Notes under the pieces: generated by a model | Seen by the model: the letters and a program-made list of their open reading frames with translations, nothing else | The model's database searches: none | What the model was told of the DNA's origin: nothing | Source: Ilyonectria destructans | Lineage: Eukaryota > Ascomycota > Sordariomycetes > Hypocreales > Nectriaceae | NCBI GenBank assembly: GCA_020740775.1 | Contig: JAHEWK010000002.1 | Coordinates: 124,001 to 188,000 of the forward strand | DNA length: 64,000 bases | Reading direction: 5' to 3' | Shown: one piece after another, positions 25,201 to 34,992 of the stretch | Layout of the letters: the number at the start of each line of letters is the position of its first letter | Position numbering within the stretch: position 1 is the stretch's first letter | Position numbers and translations under genes: made by a program

Positions 25201-26040
25201 CTGAGATATATCATCAGTATTTATAGGCTACTCTTAAAGATTCTCTCTAATAGAGGACCTCTATTTACTTCTAAGTTTTAGCAAGTACTAATAGACTACT
25301 TAGGATTAAACTACCAACTCTTAATAGCTTTCTAACTACAGACTGACAGTTAGATAGAATAAATAAACTAAATACTGGAATAGTACCTTTAATACTATAT
25401 TAACTACAAATAGAACGACTGAGTTAAGAAGCTTCTAACTATATAGCTAAGCTATAATATATCTATATATAAAAGTATAAAGCTTACTCCAGTATATACT
25501 AACTTTAGATTTACCCCTAATACCTATAGAATAAGCTGAGACAGATTAATTATCCCTAAAGCTATTCTTATAATAGAAAATTTAAAAAATCTATATAAAG
25601 AAATAAAGACTGAACTTAAATTTATTAGAAACTAGATAAGAAAATATTACGATAAAAAATAGATAAAGAGACTATCCTTCTAGAAGGGAGATATAGTCCT
25701 TCTAGCCATAAAAAATATTGAAATAAAACGATAAAATAAAAAACTGGACTATAAATATATTGGCCCCTATAAAATTCTCGAAAAAATCTCAGAAAATAAC
25801 TACTATTTAGACTTATTACTAAAAGTCAGACTTCACTCTATCTTCTATATCTTACTCCTCAAGAGTACAGAAGGAAATATTATAGCTAAGTATAGTAATA
25901 AATATAAAATAGAGGTTAAAGGCCCTAAGGAATATAAGGTTGAGAAGATTCTCAAGATATAAACAGTTAATAATAAAACTAAATACCTTATTAAGTAGAA
26001 AAACTACCCTAAGAGCGACAACTAATAGAAACCAGCCAAA
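22250..26040 (+). pseudogene. Element B pol remnant: protease, RT, RNase H, integrase, chromodomain
   Basis: Degenerate translations in order are: a protease block VDSRAKAVYIDL (normally VDSGA) near 22260-22300; RT with YLDNILIFS near 23395-23420 and the block FLRFTNYY*RFLKDFS near 23640-23690; RNase H blocks HPITFFSYKIYSTKLNYSIYN (about 23902-23964) and VYTDYKNIAYF (about 24040-24073); integrase DFIIKLPLLEDP, SILIIIDRLIKF and ILSNRGPLFTSKF (about 25055-25280). A chromodomain follows at about 25914-26035, from GPKEYKVEKILKI to KTKYLIK and NYPKSDN. Chromodomains target integration to modified histones in chromoviruses, which fits insertion into heterochromatin. Stops interrupt every domain. 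Confidence 0.8.
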
Positions 26041-26843
26041 AACCTTACCTATATATAATACCTCCTAATAAAGTTCCACTAAAATTACCGGAAGAAGATA
26101 AAGAAGAATTAATTAATAAAGGGCTAGTATTTATAAAATTATCGCCCAGACTAATAGTAAACTAATTAAACTTATTCAGAATACTCTAGACCTAAAGGTT
26201 CTAGATAAGGCAATACTTATAACTATCTAATATACCTAAGAATTTATCCTCCTCTTCCAGCCCCTATAAACCCCAATAAACAGCTTTAAAATGCCGCTTA
26301 AAGACCTTATTATAAGTCTTATAAATATATAATAAACAACTAGCTGCAGCAGCTATTTCCGCCTGCAAATAAGCTATCCGCTTGGAAATCCCTAATAAAG
26401 CCTTACTTACTTAATCTTTATCTACTTTTAAAAGCTTCTCTTATAATAAAAGACAGTTTACTACCGGAAATTAGAATACCTCACCAGAAAGAACTACAGA
26501 CAGAAGACTTATATAAAAATACTACTTTCATACTATTATAACTGCAACTACAGTATATATACTTACTGTAATAAGTAGAATTATCAGCTATAATATATAA
26601 CTTTTTATTTCGGAAATAATAAGTATAAGGCATATCTATAAGAGCCCTATTAAACTTAATATTAGCCGCCAGAAAAAGCTTCTTAATTATTTTTTATAAT
26701 AAATACTTTTTAACTCTACCTAATATTATATCAGCAGAATATTATAAATATTTAAAGGATTAAGTTAGACTAACTAAAAAGAAGAATAGAAAAAAACCTA
26801 CTTATACGGCCTTAAGGATAAGACTACCGGAGGGGAGATATTA

Positions 26844-27218
26844 TATTATGGCCCAGGTTAGGACCAGGCAGTTACAACCAGCAGAACTATAACGTACCTA
26901 CTTTTTCCATCTAACTATATATAGAGTGTTACACTAAGGATTATACCTATAATTCTAGATTGTTATAATCCCAGGATCGCTACAATCTAATGCCTTATAC
27001 AATCTATAAATTATCATCTAGTATATAGATACAATTATTTAGCACTTTTATAGAGATAGCCTTACTAGCTATTAATATACTTAGTTATATTGAATCTACT
27101 ATTCTACTATTACCAGACTGTAATCTATATTGCTTACTATAATATTCTGATCCACTTAATTATAAACACTATACCACCAGACCTACCCTACACCCTTAGG
27201 TTAAACTCGACCGTTATA
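26844..27218 (+). repeat. Element B 3' LTR
   Basis: Partner of 18747-19121, starting TATTATGG and ending CCGTTATA, directly followed by the TTATA duplication. Confidence 0.88.
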
Positions 27219-27223
27219 TTATA

Positions 27224-28030
27224 GAGGAAAGAGCTACTCTATTAATTTTATATATACCCTATAGCTATTTAAAAATCTATCTATAGTTACTCTCTTTCTT
27301 ATTAATAAGAAATATAAATATAATATAGAAGAAATAATTATAAATATTAATACTAACTATATTAAGAAGTAGTATTTTATACTAATTAATTTTATAAGTA
27401 TAATCTAATATAAGTACTTTAGGATATAATTTAAAATATTCTAATAACTTTAGATATATAAATAATAATATCTTAACTCTATTATCTTAATTAAATTTAA
27501 ATTAACTCTAAAAGCCCTTATATTTAAACTAATTAATAAGAATATAAATATTAATTTAGCCTTCTAGAAGGTTTTATTTACTCTATATAATATAATTATA
27601 GAAGTCTAACCTCTTAGCTATTAAATTTAAGATTAACTATAATATAAATTTAATCTCTTATAGAGTAACTTTAACTTTAAATAGCTATTAAATTACTAAT
27701 TTATCTTTTTTTAATAACTTACAGTATATTAAATATAACTTTAAATTAATATTTAGCTTATAGTTATATTAATTATATTTAGCCTTAAGTTAATATATTA
27801 GATTCTATCTATTTTTATCTATATTTTCTTTAGCTATAATAGAAAAGCTATATTCTATATATTATAATATTATATTCTATTATTAATTCTTTATATATTA
27901 AGGGGGCTTTTCTCTATAGTTATAAATATAAGATACCTTAATATTTTTATTAATATTAAGCTTTATTAACCTTCTAACTATAAAGATATAACTCTATAGC
28001 TTTACCTAAATATTAATTACTTAACTTAAC
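27224..28030. other. AT island 1, right margin
   Basis: AT-rich, stop-filled sequence between the target duplication of element B and the minisatellite ORF. It holds no readable domain and no repeat I can match with confidence. Confidence 0.5.
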
Positions 28031-28035
28031 TCCTC

Positions 28036-28488
28036 TTATAAGCAGTAATAAGCTTTAGGTAGAAGGATATTATTAATAAAAATATAGAGGACTCTAATTA
28101 GAGTATTACTATTAATAAGACCGATATCGTCAATCGAGAAGTTATCGCCAGAGATGAGACGGATGGCATCAGCCGAGAAGGTATCGCCGGGGATAAGACC
28201 GATATCGTCAATTAGAAAGGCATCACCGGGGACGAGACCGGCATCGTCAATTGGAAAGACATCGCCAGAGACAAGACCGGCATTATCAGCGGAGAAGGTA
28301 TCGCTGCAGATAAAGCGGGCATCGTCAATTAGGAAGGGATCGTCAGTTAAGACGATAGAAGGCCGGCGGGTGGCCTCAAGCATAAGGGCGTCACCAGAGA
28401 CGGGATAGGAAGCCTCAATTGGGTCCATCGCAGTAGAAGAAACGCTCTGAAGGTTGAATTGATGCCGTAGGCTCTCAATTGAGGCCAA
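28036..28488 (-). CDS. ORF with 13-residue (39-bp) tandem repeats, unknown function
   Basis: A 150-codon frame starts MASIESLRHQFNLQS and carries about six tandem copies of a 13-residue unit. The consensus is I-D-D-x-G-L-V/I-x-G-D-x-F-S/L, encoded by 39-bp units between about 28110 and 28330. The tail after the repeats (LYIFINNILLPKAYYCL) is AT-rich and probably marks invasion of the frame by the AT island, so the original C-terminus is likely lost. The opposite strand is also open across the repeat (28154-28408), as expected for a repeat whose unit is a multiple of three. I do not recognise the protein. It may be a repeat-containing fragment of a larger gene rather than a gene. Confidence 0.35.
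   Translation of the reverse strand: MASIESLRHQFNLQSVSSTAMDPIEASYPVSGDALMLEATRRPSIVLTDDPFLIDDARFICSDTFSADNAGLVSGDVFPIDDAGLVPGDAFLIDDIGLIPGDTFSADAIRLISGDNFSIDDIGLINSNTLIRVLYIFINNILLPKAYYCL
28110..28330. repeat. 39-bp minisatellite
   Basis: Six imperfect head-to-tail 39-bp units of the type CGATATCGTCAATTAGAAAG + GCATCACCGGGGACGAGAC. Units diverge by transitions and a few transversions but keep length, which points to selection or recent expansion in a coding frame. Confidence 0.75.
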
Positions 28489-28499
28489 TTTGCCGTCAA

Positions 28500-30090
28500 A
28501 TGCCTCATACTACGTGACTTACATAAGAAGGTCTATTTGCACGCTCCAGCGTGCAGGTATGAGGCCCCCTACATCCAGACGTCAATTAGTCATCGGAAAA
28601 TAAAGAGGATCCCAAACTTATTCCCAATAGGCTGAGATGAATTAAGGTGCACTAGCTGAGTTGGTAAGAACCAATCAATAGCGAGAGACGGGATATCCCG
28701 TTGGAAACCACCGCTAGAGGGCACTAGAGGGCACTTTCTGAGAAGTTTGGCCGCTAACGGGTTTCGCGATGCTCAGTATTAGTAACTGACTAATTGTTAA
28801 TGACACTTTTGAATGACCAATAACTAATGACAAACACACAGCCATCAACGCCACCGGCAGTACATCTCTATTGTATGAGGCGGCCTGATCAGCCTCCCTC
28901 GGCTAGCTGCTAGGCGGGTCCATATGTGTGGCTCAAGATTAAGTCGGACCCTAATATTGATGATGAGTTCTGGGTGGCTTCCATGCTCAGACAACAAACT
29001 AACGGAGTATCTGACTCAATATATCAGGGCGGTCGTTCGTTATGGTTACCCGTGAAATTATAACCAATGGGTATTTTGATATTAGAAAGGAAGATTACGT
29101 AGAAGATAATCTTTTCAATGATCTTTAGGATATTTTACGGCGGACTTCTCATTAACTGCAGATAAAAGCAGATACCCAGTAGACGAGACGCGTTTTCTGC
29201 AAGTCTCTTCATATTGCGGAATTACTTTTATTTCGAAACTCAACGATATACCGAAGATATCGAAGTAAACAGCAGTCTTTAAGTCGCTGGTGTCAATGGC
29301 ATTGTCTTTAAGATCCTCGTACGTCCACTGTAAATAAACTTAGACCTGAAGAATCCTGAAGGAATTTATCGCCGCTTTTATTAAGACCTGCTCTAGTGCT
29401 ATTCTCGCGGCGCTCCCCGAGCCTCTGGAGCAATCCCTAATTCTCATTCTTCCACTTGGGGTTTTGCTCAAGATTGGTCAAAGAGAGAAGAAAATCAAGG
29501 TCCATGTGGCCAATTCGTGAACCTCCTTATGATATAGATCTGGGATGAAGCAGCCCCGTTGTGCTAGTATTAACTCCAGGGCTTTGATTTGATTCAAACT
29601 TGTAGTTCTCTAAAAGTATCGCTGGATCTAAATCTACTTTCGGCCTAGAAACCTTTGCAGACCGCGAACTAGCAGCATGGCTATTATTGCTAGGGTAGCT
29701 AGTCGAGCTGTAGTTGTATATAGCCACAAGCAAATAGTCTCAAGTCGCCGGCTGCAGCGTGGTTCTAGAGTTGGGGCTGAATGCGACGAAAGAAGTCTAG
29801 AGGAAGACATTAACAAGTTGAGATGAGGTTCTCCGGGTTTTGGACCGGTACCTAGAATTGCAGACTGTCGTCGGCAGGTTCAGACGTGAGAGAGTGTAGG
29901 CTTATTTTGGATACTCTCCACTTCATTTGGTAGACCTTTGCTCGGATGATTCTACAAGTCGAAGGCCAAGATGGAGGCATAAATAGACGCCATCTTTCAA
30001 CTTCTTGAGCCAACATCTCATCCAACACATCCAACCAACACATTTAACCATAAGACACTAGCACCTTCCTCCACTTTTGGCCCTCTCTCT
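28500..30090. other. Intergenic, upstream of the 30.1 kb gene
   Basis: Normal to mildly AT-rich composition. Short frames on the minus strand (29527-29733, 29634-29816, 29852-30043) overlap one another and lack motifs. The last 130 bp form a plausible promoter, listed separately. Confidence 0.45.
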
Positions 30091-30098
30091 ATTACACA
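29979..30098 (+). promoter_or_regulatory. Likely core promoter and 5' UTR of the 30.1 kb gene
   Basis: A TATA-like CATAAATAGA at 29979-29988 lies about 110 bp before the ATG at 30099. It is followed by CA-rich repeats (CATCTCATCCAACACATCC) and a CT-rich tract just before the start codon. This is a common layout for well-expressed filamentous-fungus genes. Confidence 0.45.
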
Positions 30099-31136
30099 AT
30101 GGCGGCGCAGAACAATGAGCTTTACTCCAAGGCTGGCCTTGACACCGTGACTGATGAGGAACACGAGCACCTCACATTGGCACTCTCGGCCTTGGCTGAC
30201 GCTGACTCAGCTGACGCCACAGGTATCCTGAACGATGCCCTCGACAGTGCTCCGGGCAGTTCGGTGGACAATGTCTTCTACATCAATTTCAACCCCAAGA
30301 CCAACACTCTTTCCCAGCAGATGTAAACCAAGCTCGAGAATATCACCAAGAATGTCAACTTGAGCAGCGGTTTCTTCAGCACTAAAGCCAACCAGACCAC
30401 GGCAAACAAGGTTGCTGCAGGAGAGATTGGCAAGGGCGACCAGATTTTGCAGGCAAACTACACAGCCAAGGTCATTAATTACCTGGTTCAGAACGCTCCT
30501 TGGTACGTCGTAGGCAACTCACCCATAAGACTTCTACTTGAATCCACTACCGTGGCACGTATACTAATGACTGCCCGTTTAGGATCGACACTGGGCATTC
30601 AAACCCAGAACAAAAAATTCACGGTTGAGAAGAACAAGTTCCATCAAGCTCTTGTGTCGAACTTCACCGAGGGACTGACCTTGCCCAAGACCATCTTGGA
30701 CAAGCTGGAGGGCTTCCTGACCAACGTCAAGAATTTTATCAATCCTCGAGCAAGACTTCAGACAGCGTGCTATTTTCATCTACATCATGCTCCACGTGAA
30801 GGATGACGTGTTGCAGACATGGCGCCCATGTATGTCTCCCATGCCAATCCTACATCATGGAAAACACACAGAACCTGACCTGTTTCCCCTGCAGATGTCA
30901 GGACTATCTATTTCAAGCCCAGCCAGTCCCTGAGCACGTACATGAAGAGCAAGAATGATCGCAGCTCTGGAGTCAACGTGAATATTGATTTCCAATACGT
31001 CCAAAGGGATGGCTCGTTCAACAAGGACCTCTTTGAGAGCTCTGATAAGGTTGCACTGACGGCAAGCCAGAGCCAGGTCGGTACTGACTTTGCTACTACC
31101 AAGAAGCCGCTGGACATTCCTGTCGGAGATGATTAA
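30099..31136 (+). pseudogene. Unrecognised protein gene, frame-disrupted
   Basis: Coding-quality sequence runs from ATG 30099 to TAA about 31134-31136, but not in one frame. Segment 1 (MAAQNNELYSKAGLDTVTDE...) meets TAA at 30324-30326, and the same frame continues in coding style at once (TKLENITKNVNLSSGFFS). A clear intron (GTACGT at 30503, branch-like CTAAT, TTTAG to 30582) leaves the next segment (GIQTQNKKFTVEKNKF...) out of phase by one base. Another shift is needed near 30740-30775 to reach AIFIYIMLHVKDDVLQTW. A last intron (about 30832 to 30895) joins properly to RTIYFKPSQSLSTYMKSK. The C-terminus is DIPVGDD. The product would be a soluble protein of roughly 270-290 aa; I recognise no domain. 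The TAA fits a CpA to TpA change (CAA to TAA). Alternatively the TAA is removed by a 45-nt intron at 30323-30367. Confidence 0.5.
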
Positions 31137-31482
31137 GTTATAAAGTGTAGGGAAGGTGATATTGAATTGTCCATCTGCTAGTTAGGTAATAGTAAAAAGG
31201 ACACCAGAAAATAATAAATTCTTACAACAAATCACTTACATATCCCCGTTACTTAAAAGCAGCTGAAAATATCACCAGTTCAAGCAGCACAACTTATGGC
31301 GCGCAATCCTTAGTCTAAGCTAATCGGGATGCAGTCTTTGAATATACAACTAAGAAGGTAGTACTTTGAGTTTTCCCGCTGAAACTATTTTTAGCTGGCC
31401 TCAGTCTCTTCTCTAATTACAGACCTAATTAGTAGCTTTCTATAGACTTCTCCCATCACCTTAGTCATATCTATATATTGCG
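31137..31482. other. Convergent intergenic spacer
   Basis: Lies between the 3' ends of the 30.1 kb gene and the FAD oxidoreductase remnant. Nothing is recognised here. Confidence 0.5.
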
Positions 31483-32343
31483 TCAGAGTACCTGAGGAGC
31501 TCCCTTGGTGATCTTGAAGCCACCCGGCTGAAGAGTCTGGAAGACCCTGTCGGGGTCATACATCTTCGCAATGTCTAACAAGCGCTTTCTGTTGGCCTTG
31601 CCGTAGCCCGAGAACGGATCCTGAAACTGGCTTGCGTAGTTTGTGTACTTGCATCCGTTGTACAGACCCCTCTCCTTCGCTACAGCATCAACCCGGGTCG
31701 CCATGCGCTGCTGGGCTGAGTAGGCTGCGTGATCATCTTCGGCGTATTTCCACTGTGTAAGCAGGTTCAAGAAGCAAATGGCCTTGCTTTGGCCAGCCAG
31801 GCCACTCGGGTTGCCGCCGCTATGCTTCATGAACCGCATCTGCGACACAGTGATCACCTGCACCTGCAGCTGTTGCACCGCTGCAAAGGAGGCGATAGAC
31901 CTAGTTTCCTCCTCCCAAATCTCGTAGACTGTTTGCAGAAGGCCTGCGTCAAGCACGAAAGACGTGGTCCACATCGAGTTCCGGGTGACGCTAGCGGGAA
32001 TGACCAGGCTTTTGGCCAAGTCCCCGTGGTAAGTATTCGCCGCTTCGACGCCCATTGCAGCTTCGTTGTAGAACTGATCAAATACAGCAGGATGGGTGGC
32101 GTTCTCGTACGTGTCGGCGTGTACTAGTAACGCTACGCCTGACGGTGGGCGGTCGGCAAACGCGTTCCACACAAGGACGCCGCCGCTGCGCAAGTCCTTA
32201 GGCGCCTGCGAAATCCCCCAGTCTGCATAGGCAGCGTTGAAGGTGGTGCTCGCTGTGTCATTGAAGCGCACCCTGCCGAACCAGATCTTGTCTTGGGGAT
32301 AGGCGTTGAACTTGAACTTGGTAACAATACCATAGTTGCTGAT
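31483..32343 (-). pseudogene. FAD-linked oxidoreductase (BBE type), N-terminal half missing
   Basis: An open frame of 286 residues runs from ISNYGIVTKFKFN (32343 downward) to the stop at 31483. SNYGIVTKF corresponds to the end of the FAD_binding_4 domain, where family members read GGGSNFGIVT. The C-terminus KMYDPDRVFQTLQPGGFKI is the BBE-type end, whose substrate-side residues shape the active site in berberine-bridge-like oxidases. Family members are about 450-550 aa, so the first half is absent: the PP-loop and the His/Cys flavin-attachment region. Coding homology stops abruptly at 32343, next to TGTTGGAA, and is replaced by unrelated repeat-like sequence. No N-terminal half is found further upstream. 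The surviving part has no internal stop, so the truncation may be recent. Such enzymes are typical tailoring oxidases of secondary-metabolite clusters. Confidence 0.8.
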
Positions 32344-32770
32344 TGTTGGAAGGGAAGTTGGCCTCTCAACGACGGGAGACGTCAGTCTCTCTTATATCTT
32401 ATTGCTCGGAATAAGGTTCCTGTCTCAAGGTTGTTACCTACAGACAGCAAGGTCGTTGACTGCAGACAGTAAGGTCGTTAAAGTCAGAAGGGTCGAAGTC
32501 AGAGGGGTTGAATTGAAGCTTAAGGCAAAGGCCAGTGTGCAACAACCTTATTGTCCAGCTACTGTATCTTCTGGTGCTGGATGTAGTACTGACTATTTGT
32601 CTCTACTGTTTGAGAATACTATATGGCTTTAATCTATCTTATGATATTGAGTAAAGCTAAAAAAAACCAAATAACTTGAAATACCGGAAGAGATAGTTGA
32701 AGATTGTAGTGTTATTAAGGAAATTCGGGTGGATCCAGGCGTTGTTGGAACTTTTACACCCACCTGTACC
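32344..32770 (+). mobile_element. Possible LTR fragment that truncates the FAD gene
   Basis: The segment begins TGTTGGAAGGGAAGTTGG exactly where the FAD frame ends. TGTTGGAA is a common start of fungal Ty1/copia LTRs. It continues with repeated AAGGTCGTT motifs (near 32450 and 32471) and an AT-rich part, and a second TGTTGGAA occurs near 32738. I could not find a matching target duplication or the far boundary, so the assignment is tentative. Confidence 0.35.
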
Positions 32771-33049
32771 TATAAGTAGCTAGCAAGAATTGTAGATTGT
32801 AGCGTAGATAACTTGGGCGAGGACTTTCTGGCCCTTCCTCCATACATTCAAGCGGGAAGTCAGTTAGCATCGATTACAACTGTATCTGGAAGCCAACAAG
32901 AACTCTTTACGTCGTACGACTACAAGACACGAATAGAAAAGGTCACAAGTGAGATGAATCAGTGGATCTTGATGAACAGTGAGCGTGGAATATGTACAAC
33001 ACCCATGCCTTTGACCCGATGAGGACGACTCGAAGTACTCTTTCGACCC
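32771..33049. other. Spacer downstream of P450-C
   Basis: An open frame at about 32813-33022 (plus) reads DFLALPPYIQAGSQLASI... but has no ATG at its head and no recognised domain. It could be a fragment of a lost gene. Confidence 0.3.
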
Positions 33050-34992
33050 TCAACCACTCCTACGGGGAGCCAGTCGAATGTAGCACTGCCTAGGCACATG
33101 GGTGACTAAGTCGACGGCATGGTAAGTCGAAAGTTCTGCAGGCACCGGCAAGAGTTTGACGTTCCAAAGGGTGATTGTCATGACAGTGCGCATTTCCCGG
33201 TATGCGAATTTCTTGCCTGCGAGACACCGTTAGCGATTGATCGTGGTGCACTCACAATATCTCCAGCTGCCTTGTGAGTCAAGTAGCAAGGCGCTGATTT
33301 GCAAAGGGGAGAATTAAGAACCACTGTGAGCTTTCAAAGTATTCCACGTACCGAAGCATCCCCTCGCTCCACCACCAAACTGCGTATTGGGACCAGCATG
33401 ATTGTTAAAATCCACCACACCCTCGTTATTCGTTGACAACCATCTTTCTGGCTTGAACTCAGAAAGATGTTCGGGGTCCCATTCGGGAGTCTTGCCCTTC
33501 GTCTCCTGACAGGTTTGGCTGCGTAAGTTCTCGTCAATGGGCATAGCGGGGGTAATCAACGACGGGCCATTTGTCATGAAGAGAACATTCGTGCCTTTGG
33601 GCAACCGCGCACCGAGCAACTCTGCCTCAACCAAGCATTCCCGGCTTTGGGCAGCGGCTGTCCCGCCACATCGCAGTATCTCTTCCATCACTGCGTCTAG
33701 ATACGGCATCTTCGACGCCGTGATTTCGGAATAAGTGGGTTGTCACCCCTCCGCTGCCGCCCCGGGTATCGCATCTCGCAGGGCCTCGTAAAGTTTGCTC
33801 TGGACTTCTTGGTGATCGGTCCACAGCTTCATACCCCACATCAGCGTCGTAGACGTGGTCTCGTGCCCAGCCAGCAGAAAGCCGAAGAGTTCGTCCTTGA
33901 GTACCGCATCGTCGAGTCGAGGCTGCCTACCTTCTTTCCTTGCTTGTTGAAACTCCCTGCGGAGGACAAAGTCCATGGCCGACCTGACAGGTGCTTTGCC
34001 GACAAATTTCTCTTCACTTCCAAGTCGACCTAGAGAGTCTTTGAGGGCATCGCTGAGCATCAAGTCTTTCCTTCTGAACGCTCTCCATACACTAGGAAGC
34101 TTGAGGTAGAAAAAGTAGCTGAGCCCTGGGTGCGGAGAGGCCAAACTGACTGCCAGGCTGTTTATCACCGTCCTGATATACTCCACGTCGTATGGGATGG
34201 GCGCCTCGGGAAAGACAACGGGGAGGTCTTGTTTCGAGGGAAGGCCAACCGTGGAGCGCTGCGTGAGCAATTCTATCTGAGAACTTGTAGTATATACTTT
34301 TCGGCCAATAAAAGCAGCCCAGATAGTATCCAATGCGGTATTTGCAATGTCTTCCTCCGCTGCAAACGGGTGGCCACAAGCAAGCACGACTTTTCTCAGC
34401 CAGAGCTGCAGTAGTTCCATTGTTGCATCGTAAAGTCGGGGTGCGGCGACCTGTGCTCTTGTGAGATGTCGGCTGCCTCTAGTTTCCGATATCGATGGAT
34501 TCCTCTTCTATAACTAAGTCCACTTCCCTTGTTTAAAAATGTCGGAGTCATTAAGTCCGATAGCAACGAGCGGTGCGCTCTCTGCTTTGGACCCGACGGA
34601 AACGAAAAGTGGTGTTCCCTCAAAATGGGCTGCACAACATCGGTAGTAAATCTGGCTCTGTCGAACTCCCTCGAGCGCCGCGTCAAGACGTCTTCACACT
34701 CCCTGGCATCGGTGACGATGACCCAACGCAACGAGAACGGCCTGACGAAGACTTGCACTATTGGTGCATTCAGTCTCTTATACTGCTCTATTATCTACGA
34801 AAATATCTTGTGTGTGTCTTCCTTCCATTTTATCATACTTGGTACGTCGCCAAGTATGCTTCTGGCAGACGCATGGTTATATGGAATCCCGGGGATCGGC
34901 TTGGGCAGCGCGGCTCGGTAAAGAAGGGTTAGAAGCACAATAACTACGCCGATCACTACCGCTGTCGAGGAAGAGAAGATGGAGAGGCTCAT
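33050..34992 (-). pseudogene. Cytochrome P450-C with two in-frame stops
   Basis: The frame starts at ATG 34992 with a membrane anchor (AVVIGVVIVLLTLLYRA) and proline hinge (PKPIPGIPY). Typical P450 sequence follows: IVQVFVRPFSLRW; I-helix AGHETTSTTL (about 33855-33830); K-helix EEILR; FKPERW; and the heme loop FGGGARGCFG with its Cys. A final exon (about 33222-33050, GKKFAYREMRT...) follows an intron. Two codons kill it. TAG at 34797-34795 falls where the frame otherwise runs straight on (KIFS-stop-IIEQYKRLNAPIVQVF). TGA at 33745-33743 falls just after the I-helix region (GAAAEG-stop-QPTYSEITASKMPYL). One intron is needed near 34523-34456. TAG can come from TGG or CAG by a CpA to TpA change; TGA probably from CGA. 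Without the stops the gene would be full length. Confidence 0.8.

Larger units (their letters stand above)
18747..27218 (+). mobile_element. Complete Ty3/gypsy chromovirus-type retrotransposon B, RIP-degraded
   Basis: Two 375-bp direct repeats (18747-19121 and 26844-27218) enclose 7.7 kb. The 5-bp target duplication TTATA is exact at 18742-18746 and 27219-27223. The 5' LTR begins TGTTACGGCCCAGG; the 3' LTR begins TATTATGGCCCAGG, i.e. the same start after transitions. A purine-rich tract (GGAGGGGAGATA, about 26830-26841) precedes the 3' LTR. Plus-strand order is gag-like region with degraded zinc knuckle (about 20334-20385), protease, RT, RNase H, integrase and C-terminal chromodomain, the order of chromoviral Ty3/gypsy elements. 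All frames are full of TAA/TAG stops. Confidence 0.9.

Noticed and set aside
4400..28030. AT island 1 considered as a centromere
   Set aside because: It is explained by two complete retroelements, a solo LTR and other repeats; size and features do not require a centromere, although flanking data would be needed to exclude it.
28110..28330. Regular repeats considered as a CRISPR array
   Set aside because: Units are contiguous 39-bp tandem copies with no unique spacers, in a eukaryotic context.
28154..28408. Plus-strand ORF across the minisatellite
   Set aside because: Opens because the repeat unit is a multiple of three; the minus frame has the better start and longer extension.
34773..34798. 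An intron removing the first P450-C stop (donor GTAGAT at 34798)
   Set aside because: The frame is identical on both sides and homologous residues continue right up to the stop, leaving only an unrealistically short intron.
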